From assembly GCA_903889815.1 (NCBI GenBank), contig CAISYX010000074.1, forward strand, positions 1-15,634: 15,634 bases of DNA. The letters run 5' to 3'. The position numbers were made by a program, and so were the translations under genes. This stretch comes from an uncultured Gammaproteobacteria bacterium. GTDB taxonomy: Bacteria > Pseudomonadota > Gammaproteobacteria > Pseudomonadales > Pseudohongiellaceae. The notes under the pieces were generated by a model. The model was given only the letters and a program-made list of their open reading frames with translations, was not told the origin of the DNA and did no database searches. Positions 1 through 7,603 of this stretch are shown one piece after another. How positions within the stretch are numbered: position 1 is the stretch's first letter; each line of letters opens with the position of its first letter.

Positions 1-1573
1 CCGTGAAGACCATGGCCATGTCCGCTTCATCTGCTGCTGCTATCACTTCTTCGTCGCGCATGGAGCCACCGGGCTGTATCACGGCACGAATGCCGGCAGC
101 GGCAGCGGCATCGATGCCGTCACGGAAGGGGAAGAAGGCATCGGGTGCCATGACCGAACCCGCCACTTCCAGCCCTTCATCAGCCGCCTTGATGCCGGCG
201 ATGCGCGCACTGTACACGCGGCTCATCTGACCCGCTCCGATGCCGATGGTCTGGTTGTTGCGGCAGTAAACGATGGCATTGGACTTGACGAAGGTCGCTA
301 CCTTCCAGGCAAACAACAGGTCCGCGATTTCCTGCGGTGCAGGTTTGCGGCGTGTGACCACCTTGAGATCGTCGGCGCTGATCTGGTGAATGTCGCGGTC
401 CTGCACCAGCAGGCCGCCGTTGACGCGCTTGTAGTCCAGCGCCGGCCCGGGTTGCGCGGCCCACTGACCGCAGCGCAGAACCCGCACATTCTGTTTTGCG
501 GCAAGTACCTGCAGTGCTTCCGCTGCCACGCTCGGAGCGATGATCACCTCCGTGAACTGGCGGGAGATGATTGCCTGCGCCGTGGCGGCGTCCAGCTCTC
601 TGTTGAAGGCGATGATGCCCCCGAAGGCGGATGTCGGGTCAGTCTGGAATGCCAGTTCGTAAGCCCGGGTGATGCTGTCAGCAATGGCCACGCCACAGGG
701 ATTGGCATGCTTGACGATGACGCAGGCGGGCTCTGCAAAGGACTTCACACATTCCAGGGCGGCATCCGTGTCGGCAATGTTGTTGTAGGACAATTCCTTG
801 CCCTGCAACTGCACGGAGGTGCTGATGCTGGCCTCCTGTGGGTGCTTCTCGACATAGAAAGCCGCCTTCTGGTGTGGATTCTCGCCGTAACGCATGTCCT
901 GACTCTTGATGAACTGTGTCGAGTAGGTGCGGGGGAAGGCGGCAGGCACGGTCTCTTCGGCAGAACGTGCGGGCACCAGGCGGCCAAGATAATTGGCAAT
1001 GGCCGCGTCGTACGCTGCGGTATGTTCATAGGTGCGCACCGCAAGATCGAAGCGCGTGGCATCACTCAGCGCCCCTGCGTTGTCGCGAAGCTCCGCGATG
1101 ACACGCTCGTAGTCGGATGGGTTCACGACGACGCCTACCCATGCATGATTCTTGGCAGCGGCACGCAACATGGTGGGGCCGCCAATGTCGATGTTCTCGA
1201 TGGCAGTCGAAAGATCACAGCCCGGTCTGGCAACTGTGGCCTCGAACGGGTAAAGATTTACAACCACCAGGTCTATGGTCGGTATGCCATGTTCCCGCAG
1301 CACTGCCTGATCAATGTCGCGCCGCGCGAGAATGCCACCGTGAACCTTTGGATGCAGAGTCTTGACTCTGCCGTCCATCATTTCGGGGAAGCCGGTGTAG
1401 TCGGCGATCTCGATGGCAGGGATTTGCTCTGCCTGCAGAAGCTTGTACGTGCCTCCTGTAGAGAGAATTTCGATGCCGGCGCTGTGCAGAGATTTGGCAA
1501 ATGACACAACGCCGGATTTGTCCGACACGCTGATGAGGGCGCGCCGAACGACGGCAGTATTGGCTGTGGGCAT
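1..1573 (-). CDS. purH: Bifunctional AICAR formyltransferase / IMP cyclohydrolase, 3' end cut by window edge
   Basis: PurH catalyses the last two steps of de novo IMP synthesis in the cytosol: formylation of AICAR with 10-formyl-THF, then ring closure. I translated the minus strand from the ATG at 1573. 524 full codons are visible and the frame is still open at base 1, so about five residues of a protein near 529 aa are missing. The N-terminal MGS-like cyclohydrolase domain (about 1-200) shows ALISVSDKSG, STGG, and GRVKTLHPKVHGGIL at about 69-82. The C-terminal transformylase domain has KHANPCG with the catalytic Lys288-His289 pair (K266/H267 of the avian enzyme), DPTSAFGGIIAFN, FVKSNAIVY, GIGAGQMSRV and DAFFPFRDGID. 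No strong ribosome site precedes the ATG, but the start aligns with E. coli PurH. It lies 87 bases downstream of fis on the same strand, so cotranscription is possible. Nothing in the visible part looks degraded. The identification is very secure. Confidence 0.97.
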   Translation of the reverse strand, partial: MPTANTAVVRRALISVSDKSGVVSFAKSLHSAGIEILSTGGTYKLLQAEQIPAIEIADYTGFPEMMDGRVKTLHPKVHGGILARRDIDQAVLREHGIPTIDLVVVNLYPFEATVARPGCDLSTAIENIDIGGPTMLRAAAKNHAWVGVVVNPSDYERVIAELRDNAGALSDATRFDLAVRTYEHTAAYDAAIANYLGRLVPARSAEETVPAAFPRTYSTQFIKSQDMRYGENPHQKAAFYVEKHPQEASISTSVQLQGKELSYNNIADTDAALECVKSFAEPACVIVKHANPCGVAIADSITRAYELAFQTDPTSAFGGIIAFNRELDAATAQAIISRQFTEVIIAPSVAAEALQVLAAKQNVRVLRCGQWAAQPGPALDYKRVNGGLLVQDRDIHQISADDLKVVTRRKPAPQEIADLLFAWKVATFVKSNAIVYCRNNQTIGIGAGQMSRVYSARIAGIKAADEGLEVAGSVMAPDAFFPFRDGIDAAAAAGIRAVIQPGGSMRDEEVIAAADEADMAMVFT

Positions 1574-1598
1574 AGTAGGGAAGGTCTGTCTTTTAGTG

Positions 1599-1633
1599 GA
1601 CAGGATCGGAGAATCCGTGCGTTCAACCCTGTC
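1599..1633 (-). other. Nested inverted repeat in the fis-purH gap (purH leader)
   Basis: A perfect 6-base inverted repeat pairs 1599-1604 (gacagg) with 1628-1633 (cctgtc). Inside it, cgga at 1607-1610 can pair with tccg at 1614-1617 across a three-base loop, with an alternative ggat/atcc pairing. It begins 26 bases upstream of the purH ATG on the transcript. It has no U-tract, so it is not a textbook terminator, and it does not match the E. coli PurR operator. It could be a weak RNA fold or chance. Confidence 0.25.
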
Positions 1634-1660
1634 GGAAATTTAGCGCTGACCAGGCTCTGG

Positions 1661-1966
1661 TTACAACATTCCGTGTTGTTTCAGCTTCTTGCGCAGGGTA
1701 CCACGGTTCAAACCAAGCATGATAGAGGCCTTGCTCTGGTTGCTTCCTGTGTGTTTCAAGACCGCCTCCAGAAGAGGGCCTTCGACCTCATTGAGTACCA
1801 GGTCATACAGATTCGTGACAGATGCTTCCCCGAGGTGGGCAAAGTATTGATCCATTGAACGCTCGACTTCCTTGCGCAACGTCGACGTTGACTCAGTCTC
1901 GGCAATAGCTCCCATTTTGGAGGGCTGAAAGTTTCCTCGTGGATTGAGTTCTTCGCGAATAGTCAT
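1661..1966 (-). CDS. fis: Fis, nucleoid-associated DNA-binding protein
   Basis: Fis is a homodimeric DNA-bending protein that shapes the nucleoid and activates rRNA and other growth-linked promoters. The 101-residue product (E. coli 98) has a variable N-terminal arm (1-30), a core helix pair with NLYDLVLNEVEGPLLEAVL at 52-70, and a C-terminal helix-turn-helix from about 75. The HTH includes GSNQSKAS and LNRGTLRKKLKQHGM. Asn87, Arg88, Thr90 and Lys93 correspond to the DNA-contacting residues of E. coli Fis, shifted by three. I chose the ATG at 1966 because it overlaps the dusB stop by four bases (ATGA) and has an AAGGA ribosome site just upstream. The frame stays open further upstream, but that stretch lies within the end of dusB. 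The overlap makes translational coupling with dusB likely, as in the dusB-fis operon of enteric bacteria. The N-terminal arm differs from E. coli, which is normal for the family. Confidence 0.96.
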   Translation of the reverse strand: MTIREELNPRGNFQPSKMGAIAETESTSTLRKEVERSMDQYFAHLGEASVTNLYDLVLNEVEGPLLEAVLKHTGSNQSKASIMLGLNRGTLRKKLKQHGML

Positions 1967-2952
1967 ACTGTAACTTCCTTGTAGTTGAGCAGCGAGTCGA
2001 AGAAATTCTCGACGGCGTTCAGTTGCAACGCAGGGGTGTTCAGTTGATTGAAGCTTTTCCAGAAATTGCCGGCATCGGGCAGTTGACCTGTAGTCCACCC
2101 CACGTGCTTGCGTGCAAACAACACTCCCTTGAATTCGCCGTACAGTGCGTAGACTTGTGACATGTGCATGAGAAGCGCGTTGCGCCTGTCTTTGGGCGAC
2201 AGGTCGGGCAGCTCTTCACCGGTAGCGAGATAGTGATTGATCTGGGAGAAGATCCAGGGATTGCCCTGGGCTGCCCGGCCAATCATGACACCGTCTGCGC
2301 CAGTGTACTGCATGACGTCACGCGCGCTGCGAGCATTGCAAATGTCGCCGTTTGCAATGACCGGGATGGTGACGGCAGACTTGATGTCACGGATGGTGTC
2401 GTATTCCACGGAACCCACGAAGCGGCATGCACGCGTGCGTCCGTGAACGGTCAGCATCTGCACGCCACTGTCCTGTGCAATGCGGGCAACCTCAACGCCG
2501 TTGCGCGACTGCGGACACCAGCCGGTGCGAATCTTCAGGGTGACAGGCACTTGAACGGCACCCACGACGGCTTTGAGAATGTCAGCGACCAGTGTGGTGT
2601 CTTTCAACAAGGCGGAGCCTGCAGCCCTCTTCAATACTTTCTTGGCTGGGCAGCCCATGTTGATGTCGATGATGTCAGCCCCAAGGTCGACATGTTGCCG
2701 GGCAGCCTCAGCCATCAGCGCCGGATCCGCGCCGGCAATCTGGACAGAATGAAGGCCGCCGTGGCGGGAGTGGGCGAGCCGGGTTCGGGACTTGTCGCTG
2801 GACCACAGCTCAAGCTTGCAGGTCAGCATCTCCGACACCGCCAGTCCGGCACCCATGCTGACGCACAGGTCTCTGAAAGGCTGATCTGTGACGCCCGCCA
2901 TGGGGGCCAGTATCGTGCGCTGCTTGAGTGAATGTCGACCGATTCTGATCAC
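1963..2952 (-). CDS. dusB: tRNA-dihydrouridine synthase B
   Basis: DusB is an FMN- and NADPH-dependent cytosolic enzyme that reduces uridine to dihydrouridine in the tRNA D-loop. The 329-residue protein (E. coli 321) starts IRIGRHSLK and has the FMN-binding APMAGVTD at about 16-23, INMGCPAKK with the catalytic Cys101, VTLKIRTGW, TVHGRTRACRF, IPVIANGDI and MIGRAAQGNPWIF. The C-terminal helical tRNA-binding domain carries ARKHVGW. The start is a GTG at 2952; it has no good ribosome site, but it aligns with the E. coli start one residue later. The stop overlaps the fis ATG by four bases. A candidate promoter lies about 70 bases upstream, so dusB-fis may be expressed separately from the acc genes. 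The DusB subfamily rather than DusA or DusC is indicated by the overall match and the fis linkage. Confidence 0.96.
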   Translation of the reverse strand: MIRIGRHSLKQRTILAPMAGVTDQPFRDLCVSMGAGLAVSEMLTCKLELWSSDKSRTRLAHSRHGGLHSVQIAGADPALMAEAARQHVDLGADIIDINMGCPAKKVLKRAAGSALLKDTTLVADILKAVVGAVQVPVTLKIRTGWCPQSRNGVEVARIAQDSGVQMLTVHGRTRACRFVGSVEYDTIRDIKSAVTIPVIANGDICNARSARDVMQYTGADGVMIGRAAQGNPWIFSQINHYLATGEELPDLSPKDRRNALLMHMSQVYALYGEFKGVLFARKHVGWTTGQLPDAGNFWKSFNQLNTPALQLNAVENFFDSLLNYKEVTV

Positions 2953-3020
2953 GGAAAAGAGGACTCTGGTATCGTTCAGGGAGGTCGAACTGTCGCCAAC
3001 CTCAAGCTTGTGTTGCGATG

Positions 3021-3049
3021 ATAATAGCGAGCAGCTGGTACTTCGGAAA
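3021..3049 (-). promoter_or_regulatory. Candidate sigma70 promoter for dusB-fis
   Basis: On the minus strand, a -10 box TATTAT (3021-3026, five of six consensus bases) follows a poor -35 box TTTCCG (3044-3049) at the ideal 17-base spacing. A start would lie roughly 60 bases upstream of the dusB GTG. The 165-base gap 2953-3117 is the only sizeable break between the zinc-ribbon gene and dusB, which supports a separate start here. Enteric fis is also driven from upstream of dusB. The call rests on motif and position only. Confidence 0.4.
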
Positions 3050-3117
3050 GGCCAAAATAGGGTGCAATTTATTGTGCAGGGTTCAGCTTCCGGGCCGGGC
3101 GCGTCCCTGATCCGCTG

Positions 3118-4134
3118 TCAACGGGGTACCTGTGGGCCGAAACTGACTTCATAATTTATCGCCTCGATGCCAGGATCAATAATGTCGAAAGACACCTGCA
3201 CCGGCGCGCCTGCGGGGAGCACAGCCATGTCTGCCAATGTGTCGGGCAGATATTCGTCGGGAGTGAACTGGCGCGCTGCGATCAGCGCATTGTCTGCATT
3301 CATGAAGTGCAGGTTCAGGACAGGCAGAACCTGCTCGAATGCAGATTCGTTGCGAAAAATCAGCGTCACGTTGAGTGCGTTGGCAATTTCTGCATGACTG
3401 CGGACGACGAGGCTGTCGCTGCGCAGAGCCCGCAAGTCAGCCATCGGTGACAATGTACAAGGAAGGGTATCGCAGATGCGCTCAAGCCAGGGGCGCAGGG
3501 CGTAATTCTGACCCAGTTCGTACCACTGCGAACTCACCATCTGACCGGCCAGAGCAGCAAGCAGCAGGAATGCTGAAACACTCCACCAGGCTGAGCGCTG
3601 ACGTTTCCCCTGAGTCTCATGCCAGTCAATTTCCAGAGCATCGCCGGCCCGGGCAATGGCCTCGAGGTGTTCCCTGTGCATGGCGGGTCCGTCTGCAGAA
3701 ATGCCAGGGCCAGGGAGCATTCTGAAATCGTCGTCCAGTGCGCTGAACCCTTGCAGGGGCTTTACAGTAGCAGGGGCTTCGACGCGCTGACCCTGACCAG
3801 TGGTCTCATCGATGATTTCCCAGTGCGGACCTGTTTCACTGAAGAGTGGTTCACTGTCTTCGACGTTGGCGTCAGCGGTCGCGAGAGTGAAGACAGGATC
3901 CGGCACTTCTGGTATCTCAGACGCAGTTTCAGCGAGCTCATCACCCTCGTCCTGTCCAACAGGCAGGGGTTTCTCCATGGTCTGAAGGTCTGCAGACGGG
4001 ATCAGGTTGTCATCAGCGACGAATACTTTCAGGCAGGCGCCACATCGTACCATTCCGTCTGCAGACTGCAGCTGGGAAACGCTGGTGCGGAACGTGGTTT
4101 GGCAGTGCGGACATTGCGTGATGAACAGGGCCAT
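3118..4134 (-). CDS. Zinc-ribbon, single-span membrane protein of the DUF3426 family
   Basis: The 338-residue protein has no assigned reaction. It opens with an MJ0042-type zinc ribbon in which Cys8 and Cys11 (QCPHCQTTF) pair with Cys31 and Cys34 (VRCGACLKVF). An acidic, Pro-rich linker (about 45-175) follows, then one hydrophobic segment at about 183-202 (SVSAFLLLAALAGQMVSSQW). The last part is a DUF3426-type domain with a second Cys pair at 221 and 226. The expected topology is a cytoplasmic ribbon and a periplasmic C-terminal domain. I chose the ATG at 4134, giving the usual MALFITQCPHCQ start; the TTG codons just upstream add six atypical residues. The gene sits between prmA and dusB, a position this family often holds in gammaproteobacteria. 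That suggests a growth-linked role, but no function can be named. Confidence 0.88.
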   Translation of the reverse strand: MALFITQCPHCQTTFRTSVSQLQSADGMVRCGACLKVFVADDNLIPSADLQTMEKPLPVGQDEGDELAETASEIPEVPDPVFTLATADANVEDSEPLFSETGPHWEIIDETTGQGQRVEAPATVKPLQGFSALDDDFRMLPGPGISADGPAMHREHLEAIARAGDALEIDWHETQGKRQRSAWWSVSAFLLLAALAGQMVSSQWYELGQNYALRPWLERICDTLPCTLSPMADLRALRSDSLVVRSHAEIANALNVTLIFRNESAFEQVLPVLNLHFMNADNALIAARQFTPDEYLPDTLADMAVLPAGAPVQVSFDIIDPGIEAINYEVSFGPQVPR

Positions 4135-4183
4135 AAGCTTCTTGCACAACAATATTCTTACAAGGTGGATTGTTCAAAAACGG

Positions 4184-5065
4184 TCAGCGGCGAATGCCCT
4201 CGACCCGCACCCATTCGTCCCGCATGACCGGCGGCAACATGTCGAAATAGGGATGATAGCTGTCCATCAGCGACGTCGTCTGCAATGACAGCACGCCAGA
4301 CAGAATAAGGCGGCCCCCTGGCTTTACAAGTGCAGCGATGACGGGAGTCAGTTGCTCCAGCGGACCGGAAAGAATATTGGCCACCAGTACGTCTGCCTGT
4401 GGATGCTCAGTCACGCCCGGCAGATGGACTGACATCTGACTGGCGGTGATGCCGTTCAGCGTGCGATTGCTCTCCGAGGCCAGGATGGCTTGCGGGTCAT
4501 TGTCGATGGCGATCACACGGCTTGCGCCCAGCAATACAGCCGCAATGGCGAGAATGCCGGAGCCGCAGCCATAGTCGATCACGAGTTTGTCCTGGAGCGA
4601 CTGAGCGTCCAGCCATTCCAGACAGAGTGCAGTGGTCGGATGCGTACCGGTGCCAAACGCCAGCCCGGGATCCAGCAGGATATTGACGGCGTCAGGCGCC
4701 GGCGGCTCCTCCCAGCTGGGGCAGATCCAGACGCGTTCGCCGAACTGCATGGGCTTGAAGTCCTGCATGCAGACACGCTCCCAGTCCGCGTCTTCCACAA
4801 ACTCCACCATGATGGGTTCGTCCGGGTCGATGCGGCCGTGCTCGCGCAGGGAGGCGGCGACGGCTTCCATATCAGTATCACACTCGAACAGACCAGTGAC
4901 TTCTGTGGTGCGCCAGATCGGCGTGGTGCCCGGATCGATCTGAAACACTGGCTGGTCTTCGCCGTCCTGCAAGGTGACAGAGACGGCGCCGAGTTCGGAA
5001 AGCAGGTCCTCCACAACGGTGGCACCAGTTTCCGATACTCGCACCTGCAATTGCTGCCAGGGCAT
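4184..5065 (-). CDS. prmA: Ribosomal protein L11 methyltransferase
   Basis: PrmA trimethylates several amino groups of ribosomal protein L11 using S-adenosylmethionine, in the cytosol. At 293 residues it equals E. coli PrmA in length. The small N-terminal L11-recognition domain (about 1-60) includes MPWQQLQVRV. The methyltransferase domain carries LDPGLAFGTGTHPTT at about 131-145, the SAM-binding glycine motif DYGCGSGILAIAA at about 164-176, the acidic motif VIAIDNDPQA, and LVANIL at about 227-232, which stands where related enzymes have the NPPY-type motif. The stop and start with accC form TAATG: the prmA ATG at 5065 shares one base with the accC stop, so the two are probably cotranslated. 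Linkage of prmA to accBC is common in gammaproteobacteria. All expected motifs are intact. Confidence 0.96.
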   Translation of the reverse strand: MPWQQLQVRVSETGATVVEDLLSELGAVSVTLQDGEDQPVFQIDPGTTPIWRTTEVTGLFECDTDMEAVAASLREHGRIDPDEPIMVEFVEDADWERVCMQDFKPMQFGERVWICPSWEEPPAPDAVNILLDPGLAFGTGTHPTTALCLEWLDAQSLQDKLVIDYGCGSGILAIAAVLLGASRVIAIDNDPQAILASESNRTLNGITASQMSVHLPGVTEHPQADVLVANILSGPLEQLTPVIAALVKPGGRLILSGVLSLQTTSLMDSYHPYFDMLPPVMRDEWVRVEGIRR

Positions 5066-6426
5066 TATTTCGCCGGCATCTTGTGGTGGCCAATCAGCTT
5101 GCTTTCCAGATAGTGGATGTTGACCCCGCCTTTCTGAAACTCCGCATCGCGAATGATGTCCTTGTGCAGTGCTGTATTGGTGCGGATGCCATCGATCAGC
5201 AACTCGTCCAGCGCATTGCTCATCCGTGCCAGAGCGCCGGCACGATCTTCACCGTAAGTGATCAGCTTGGCGATCAGGGAATCATAGTACGGGGGCACCG
5301 TGTAGCCGCTGTAAATGTGCGAGTCGACACGGATGCCATTGCCACCCGGAGCATGGAACAGATTGATCTTGCCGGGGCAGGGCAGGAAAGTAACCGGGTC
5401 TTCGGCGTTGATGCGGCATTCGAAGGCGTGGCCCTTGATCTTTACATCGGACTGCTTGATGGAAAGTTTTTCGCCACTGGCGATCTTGAGTTGTTCCTTC
5501 ACGATGTCGATGCCTGTGACCATCTCGGTTACGGGATGTTCAACCTGCACGCGGGTATTCATTTCAATGAAATAGAATTGTTCATCCTGGTACAGAAACT
5601 CGAGCGTTCCGGCGCCTCGATAGTTCATTTTCTCGCAGGCGCGTACACAGGTCTCAGCGACTTGCTGACGGATGTGGGCAGGTATGCCGGGCGCGGGGGC
5701 TTCTTCCAGCACTTTCTGGTGGCGCCGCTGCATGGAGCAGTCGCGATCCCCCAGATGAATGGCATTGCCCTGACCGTCCGCCAGCACCTGGATTTCGACG
5801 TGGCGCGGGTTCTCCAGAAACTTTTCCAGGTACACCACGCCACTGCCAAAGAACGCTTTGGCTTCCGACTGAGTGACGTAGATGGCTTTGAGAAGTGCTG
5901 CTTCACTGTGCACGACACGCATGCCGCGTCCGCCGCCGCCGGCGGCAGCCTTGATGATCACGGGGTACCCAATCTGGCGGGCAATCGCCAATGTGCGATC
6001 CTTGTTGTCATCGATAGGGCCATCGGAACCAGGCACGGTGGGGACGCCGGCTTCACGCATCACCTTGATGGCAGATACCTTGTCACCCATCAGGCGAATG
6101 GTGTCGGGGCGCGGGCCGATGAAGATGAAGCCGCTTTTTTCGACCTGCTCGGCCAAATCGGCATTCTCCGACAGGAAGCCATAGCCGGGGTGGATGGCAA
6201 CGGCATCGGTCACTTCCGTGGCGCTGATAATGGCAGGAACGTTCAAGTAACTGTCGGTGGCACTGGCAGGACCGATGCACACGGACTCGTCGGCGAGGCG
6301 GACGTGCATCAAGTCACGGTCTGCACTGGAGTGCACAGCGACAGTCTTGATGCCCAGCTCCTTGCACGCCCTCAGGACACGAAGTGCAATTTCGCCGCGA
6401 TTGGCAATCAGAACTTTATCAAGCAT
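5065..6426 (-). CDS. accC: Biotin carboxylase subunit of acetyl-CoA carboxylase
   Basis: AccC carboxylates the biotin on AccB using ATP and bicarbonate, the first half-reaction of malonyl-CoA synthesis in the cytosol. The protein has 453 residues (E. coli 449). It has the preATP-grasp domain (LIANRGEIALRV at 6-17), IHPGYGFLSEN at about 79-88, and the glycine-rich ATP loop GGGGRGM at 163-169. It also has HLGDRDCSMQRRHQK at about 224-238 and the active-site strand FIEMNTRVQVEHPV with Glu288, Asn290, Arg292 and Glu296, numbered as in E. coli. HAFECRINAED marks the C-terminal domain. The start is the ATG at 6426, 48 bases after accB, with only a weak ribosome site; coupling to accB supply would be expected. 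The enzyme appears complete and active. Confidence 0.98.
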   Translation of the reverse strand: MLDKVLIANRGEIALRVLRACKELGIKTVAVHSSADRDLMHVRLADESVCIGPASATDSYLNVPAIISATEVTDAVAIHPGYGFLSENADLAEQVEKSGFIFIGPRPDTIRLMGDKVSAIKVMREAGVPTVPGSDGPIDDNKDRTLAIARQIGYPVIIKAAAGGGGRGMRVVHSEAALLKAIYVTQSEAKAFFGSGVVYLEKFLENPRHVEIQVLADGQGNAIHLGDRDCSMQRRHQKVLEEAPAPGIPAHIRQQVAETCVRACEKMNYRGAGTLEFLYQDEQFYFIEMNTRVQVEHPVTEMVTGIDIVKEQLKIASGEKLSIKQSDVKIKGHAFECRINAEDPVTFLPCPGKINLFHAPGGNGIRVDSHIYSGYTVPPYYDSLIAKLITYGEDRAGALARMSNALDELLIDGIRTNTALHKDIIRDAEFQKGGVNIHYLESKLIGHHKMPAK

Positions 6427-6474
6427 GAATTCGAACCTATAAGTGAGGTGAGAGACAGGTCAGGCAGTGCTGTA

Positions 6475-6933
6475 TCAGACAATCGTGACCAGCGGCTGAT
6501 CGAACTCAACCGGTTCGCCGTCTTCCACAAGAATGGCTTCGACGACGCCGGCATGATCGGCTTCAATCTGGTTCATCATTTTCATGGCTTCCACGATGCA
6601 GATGACATCGCCGACCTTGACGTGCTGACCCACTTCCACAAATTTCGGAGAAGAGGGAGAAGGCGAGCGGTAGAAAGTGCCGACCATGGGAGATTTGATG
6701 ACATTGCCGCTCAGCTTCTTGCTCTCTGCTTCAGGCGCGGCGGCCACCGGGGCAGCCGCAGGCGCTGCAGCGACTGGCGCGGCCACGGGAGCCGCATAGG
6801 TATGAATGGGGGCCGGTGCGTGCTTGGAGACTCGGCTGATACGCACTGCTTCTTCGCCTTCCTTGATCTCGATCTCCGCGATGTCGGACGATTCCAGCAG
6901 TTCGATCAATTTTTTGACTTTTCTAATATCCAT
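6475..6933 (-). CDS. accB: Biotin carboxyl carrier protein of acetyl-CoA carboxylase
   Basis: AccB carries the biotin that shuttles CO2 between biotin carboxylase and the carboxyltransferase AccAD. The 152-residue protein begins MDIRKVKKLIELLESSDIAE, the N-terminal segment that contacts AccC. A flexible Ala/Pro-rich linker follows at about 38-70, with repeated PVAA units. The biotinyl domain (about 76-152) has the thumb region SPMVGTFYRSPSP and the biotinylation motif EAMKM with Lys118 as the predicted modified residue. The ATG at 6933 is preceded by a purine-rich AAGAGAAG ribosome site. It lies 45 bases downstream of aroQ and 48 upstream of accC, so the three are probably one transcript. In E. 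coli, AccB represses its own operon by slowing translation; nothing in this sequence lets me test that here. Confidence 0.98.
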   Translation of the reverse strand: MDIRKVKKLIELLESSDIAEIEIKEGEEAVRISRVSKHAPAPIHTYAAPVAAPVAAAPAAAPVAAAPEAESKKLSGNVIKSPMVGTFYRSPSPSSPKFVEVGQHVKVGDVICIVEAMKMMNQIEADHAGVVEAILVEDGEPVEFDQPLVTIV

Positions 6934-6978
6934 GTGAGCTTCTCTTCTTGGTGTTTTCAGTCAGTGACAGGTGTTGAA

Positions 6979-7422
6979 TCAGGGTTTTCTTACGTGGCGC
7001 AATGCAGCCTGCAGCGCCAGGTCGTAGCCTTGTGAGCCGAGTCCGGTAATGGTTCCCACGGCAATGTCCGAAAAATAGGAGGTGTGACGGAATGCCTCGC
7101 GTTTGTGCACATTGGAGATATGCACTTCGATAAACGGAATGTCGGCTGCCAGAATGGCATCGCGCAGGGCGATACTGGTATGGGTGAATGCTGCAGGGTT
7201 GAAGAGTATGAAGTTGACGCCTTCGTTGCGGGCGTCGTGCAGACGGTCAATCAGTTCGTATTCGGCATTGCTTTGGAGGTGCTGGAGGTGGTGGCCGGCT
7301 TCGATGCACTGGAAGCTGAGTCTGGCATTGATGTCGGCCAGGGTCTCCGAGCCGTAGACCGAAGGTTCTCGGCTGCCCAGCATGTTCAGGTTGGGTCCGT
7401 GCAGGACAAGTATGGTGGCCAT
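6979..7422 (-). CDS. aroQ: Type II 3-dehydroquinate dehydratase
   Basis: AroQ dehydrates 3-dehydroquinate to 3-dehydroshikimate, the third step of the shikimate pathway, and works as a cytosolic dodecamer. The 147-residue product is of normal length. It shows the N-terminal LHGPNLNMLGSREPSVYG, with Asn11, the lid Arg18 and the catalytic Tyr23. NPAAFTHTSIALRDA follows, then EVHISNVHKREAFRH, which has the catalytic His and substrate-binding Arg. I chose the ATG at 7422 because it aligns with family starts (MATILVLHGPNLN) and follows an AGGGA ribosome site. The frame is open 14 codons further upstream, but those residues are not conserved. It is the promoter-proximal gene of the aroQ-accB-accC-prmA run, a common arrangement that ties aromatic synthesis to fatty acid initiation. 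Confidence 0.96.
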   Translation of the reverse strand: MATILVLHGPNLNMLGSREPSVYGSETLADINARLSFQCIEAGHHLQHLQSNAEYELIDRLHDARNEGVNFILFNPAAFTHTSIALRDAILAADIPFIEVHISNVHKREAFRHTSYFSDIAVGTITGLGSQGYDLALQAALRHVRKP

Positions 7423-7494
7423 CGTGAGCAGTCCCTGGTATGTCAGCGTGTTGTCAGCCTGCAATGCAGCCTCACAGAAGCATCGCGTTTGGCA

Positions 7495-7523
7495 ATTATG
7501 CCGGCATTTTCTCAGAATGTTTC
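7495..7523 (-). promoter_or_regulatory. Candidate sigma70 promoter for aroQ-accBC-prmA
   Basis: On the minus strand, CATAAT (7495-7500, five of six -10 consensus bases) lies 17 bases after GAAACA (7518-7523, a weak -35 with ACA conserved). Transcription from here would leave a leader of about 65 bases before the aroQ ATG. It falls in the 181-base gap between the DsbD-like gene and aroQ, where a new transcript is expected because the upstream gene group ends there. The call is motif-based only. Confidence 0.35.
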
Positions 7524-7603
7524 CAGAGTTTCACCATAAATTCCGCAGCAGAACAACTTTTGCCTGATGCTGTTTGCAGCGGGCGATACAAGCGCGCCGT
7601 TCG

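Noticed and set aside
386..1504. A 372-codon open frame on the plus strand
   Set aside because: It is antisense to purH, whose minus-strand translation runs unbroken through all expected motifs.
3062..3117. Terminator for the DUF3426 gene (cagggt and ccctga inverted repeats around a GC-rich stretch)
   Set aside because: The arms are five bases with more than 20 bases between them and there is no U-tract, so it does not meet the standard for a terminator.
5083..7035. A 650-codon open frame on the plus strand
   Set aside because: It is antisense to accC and accB, which are unmistakable. No domain pattern or ribosome site supports it.
6999..7472. A 12-base direct repeat, gcaatgcagcct, at 6999-7010 (aroQ 3' end) and 7461-7472 (aroQ leader)
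   Set aside because: There are only two copies, they have no shared context, and one lies within conserved coding sequence. This is most simply chance.
7574..7603. Terminator after the DsbD-like gene
   Set aside because: Only a four-base GCTG/CAGC stem and a four-base GGCG/CGCC pairing are visible, without a U-tract.
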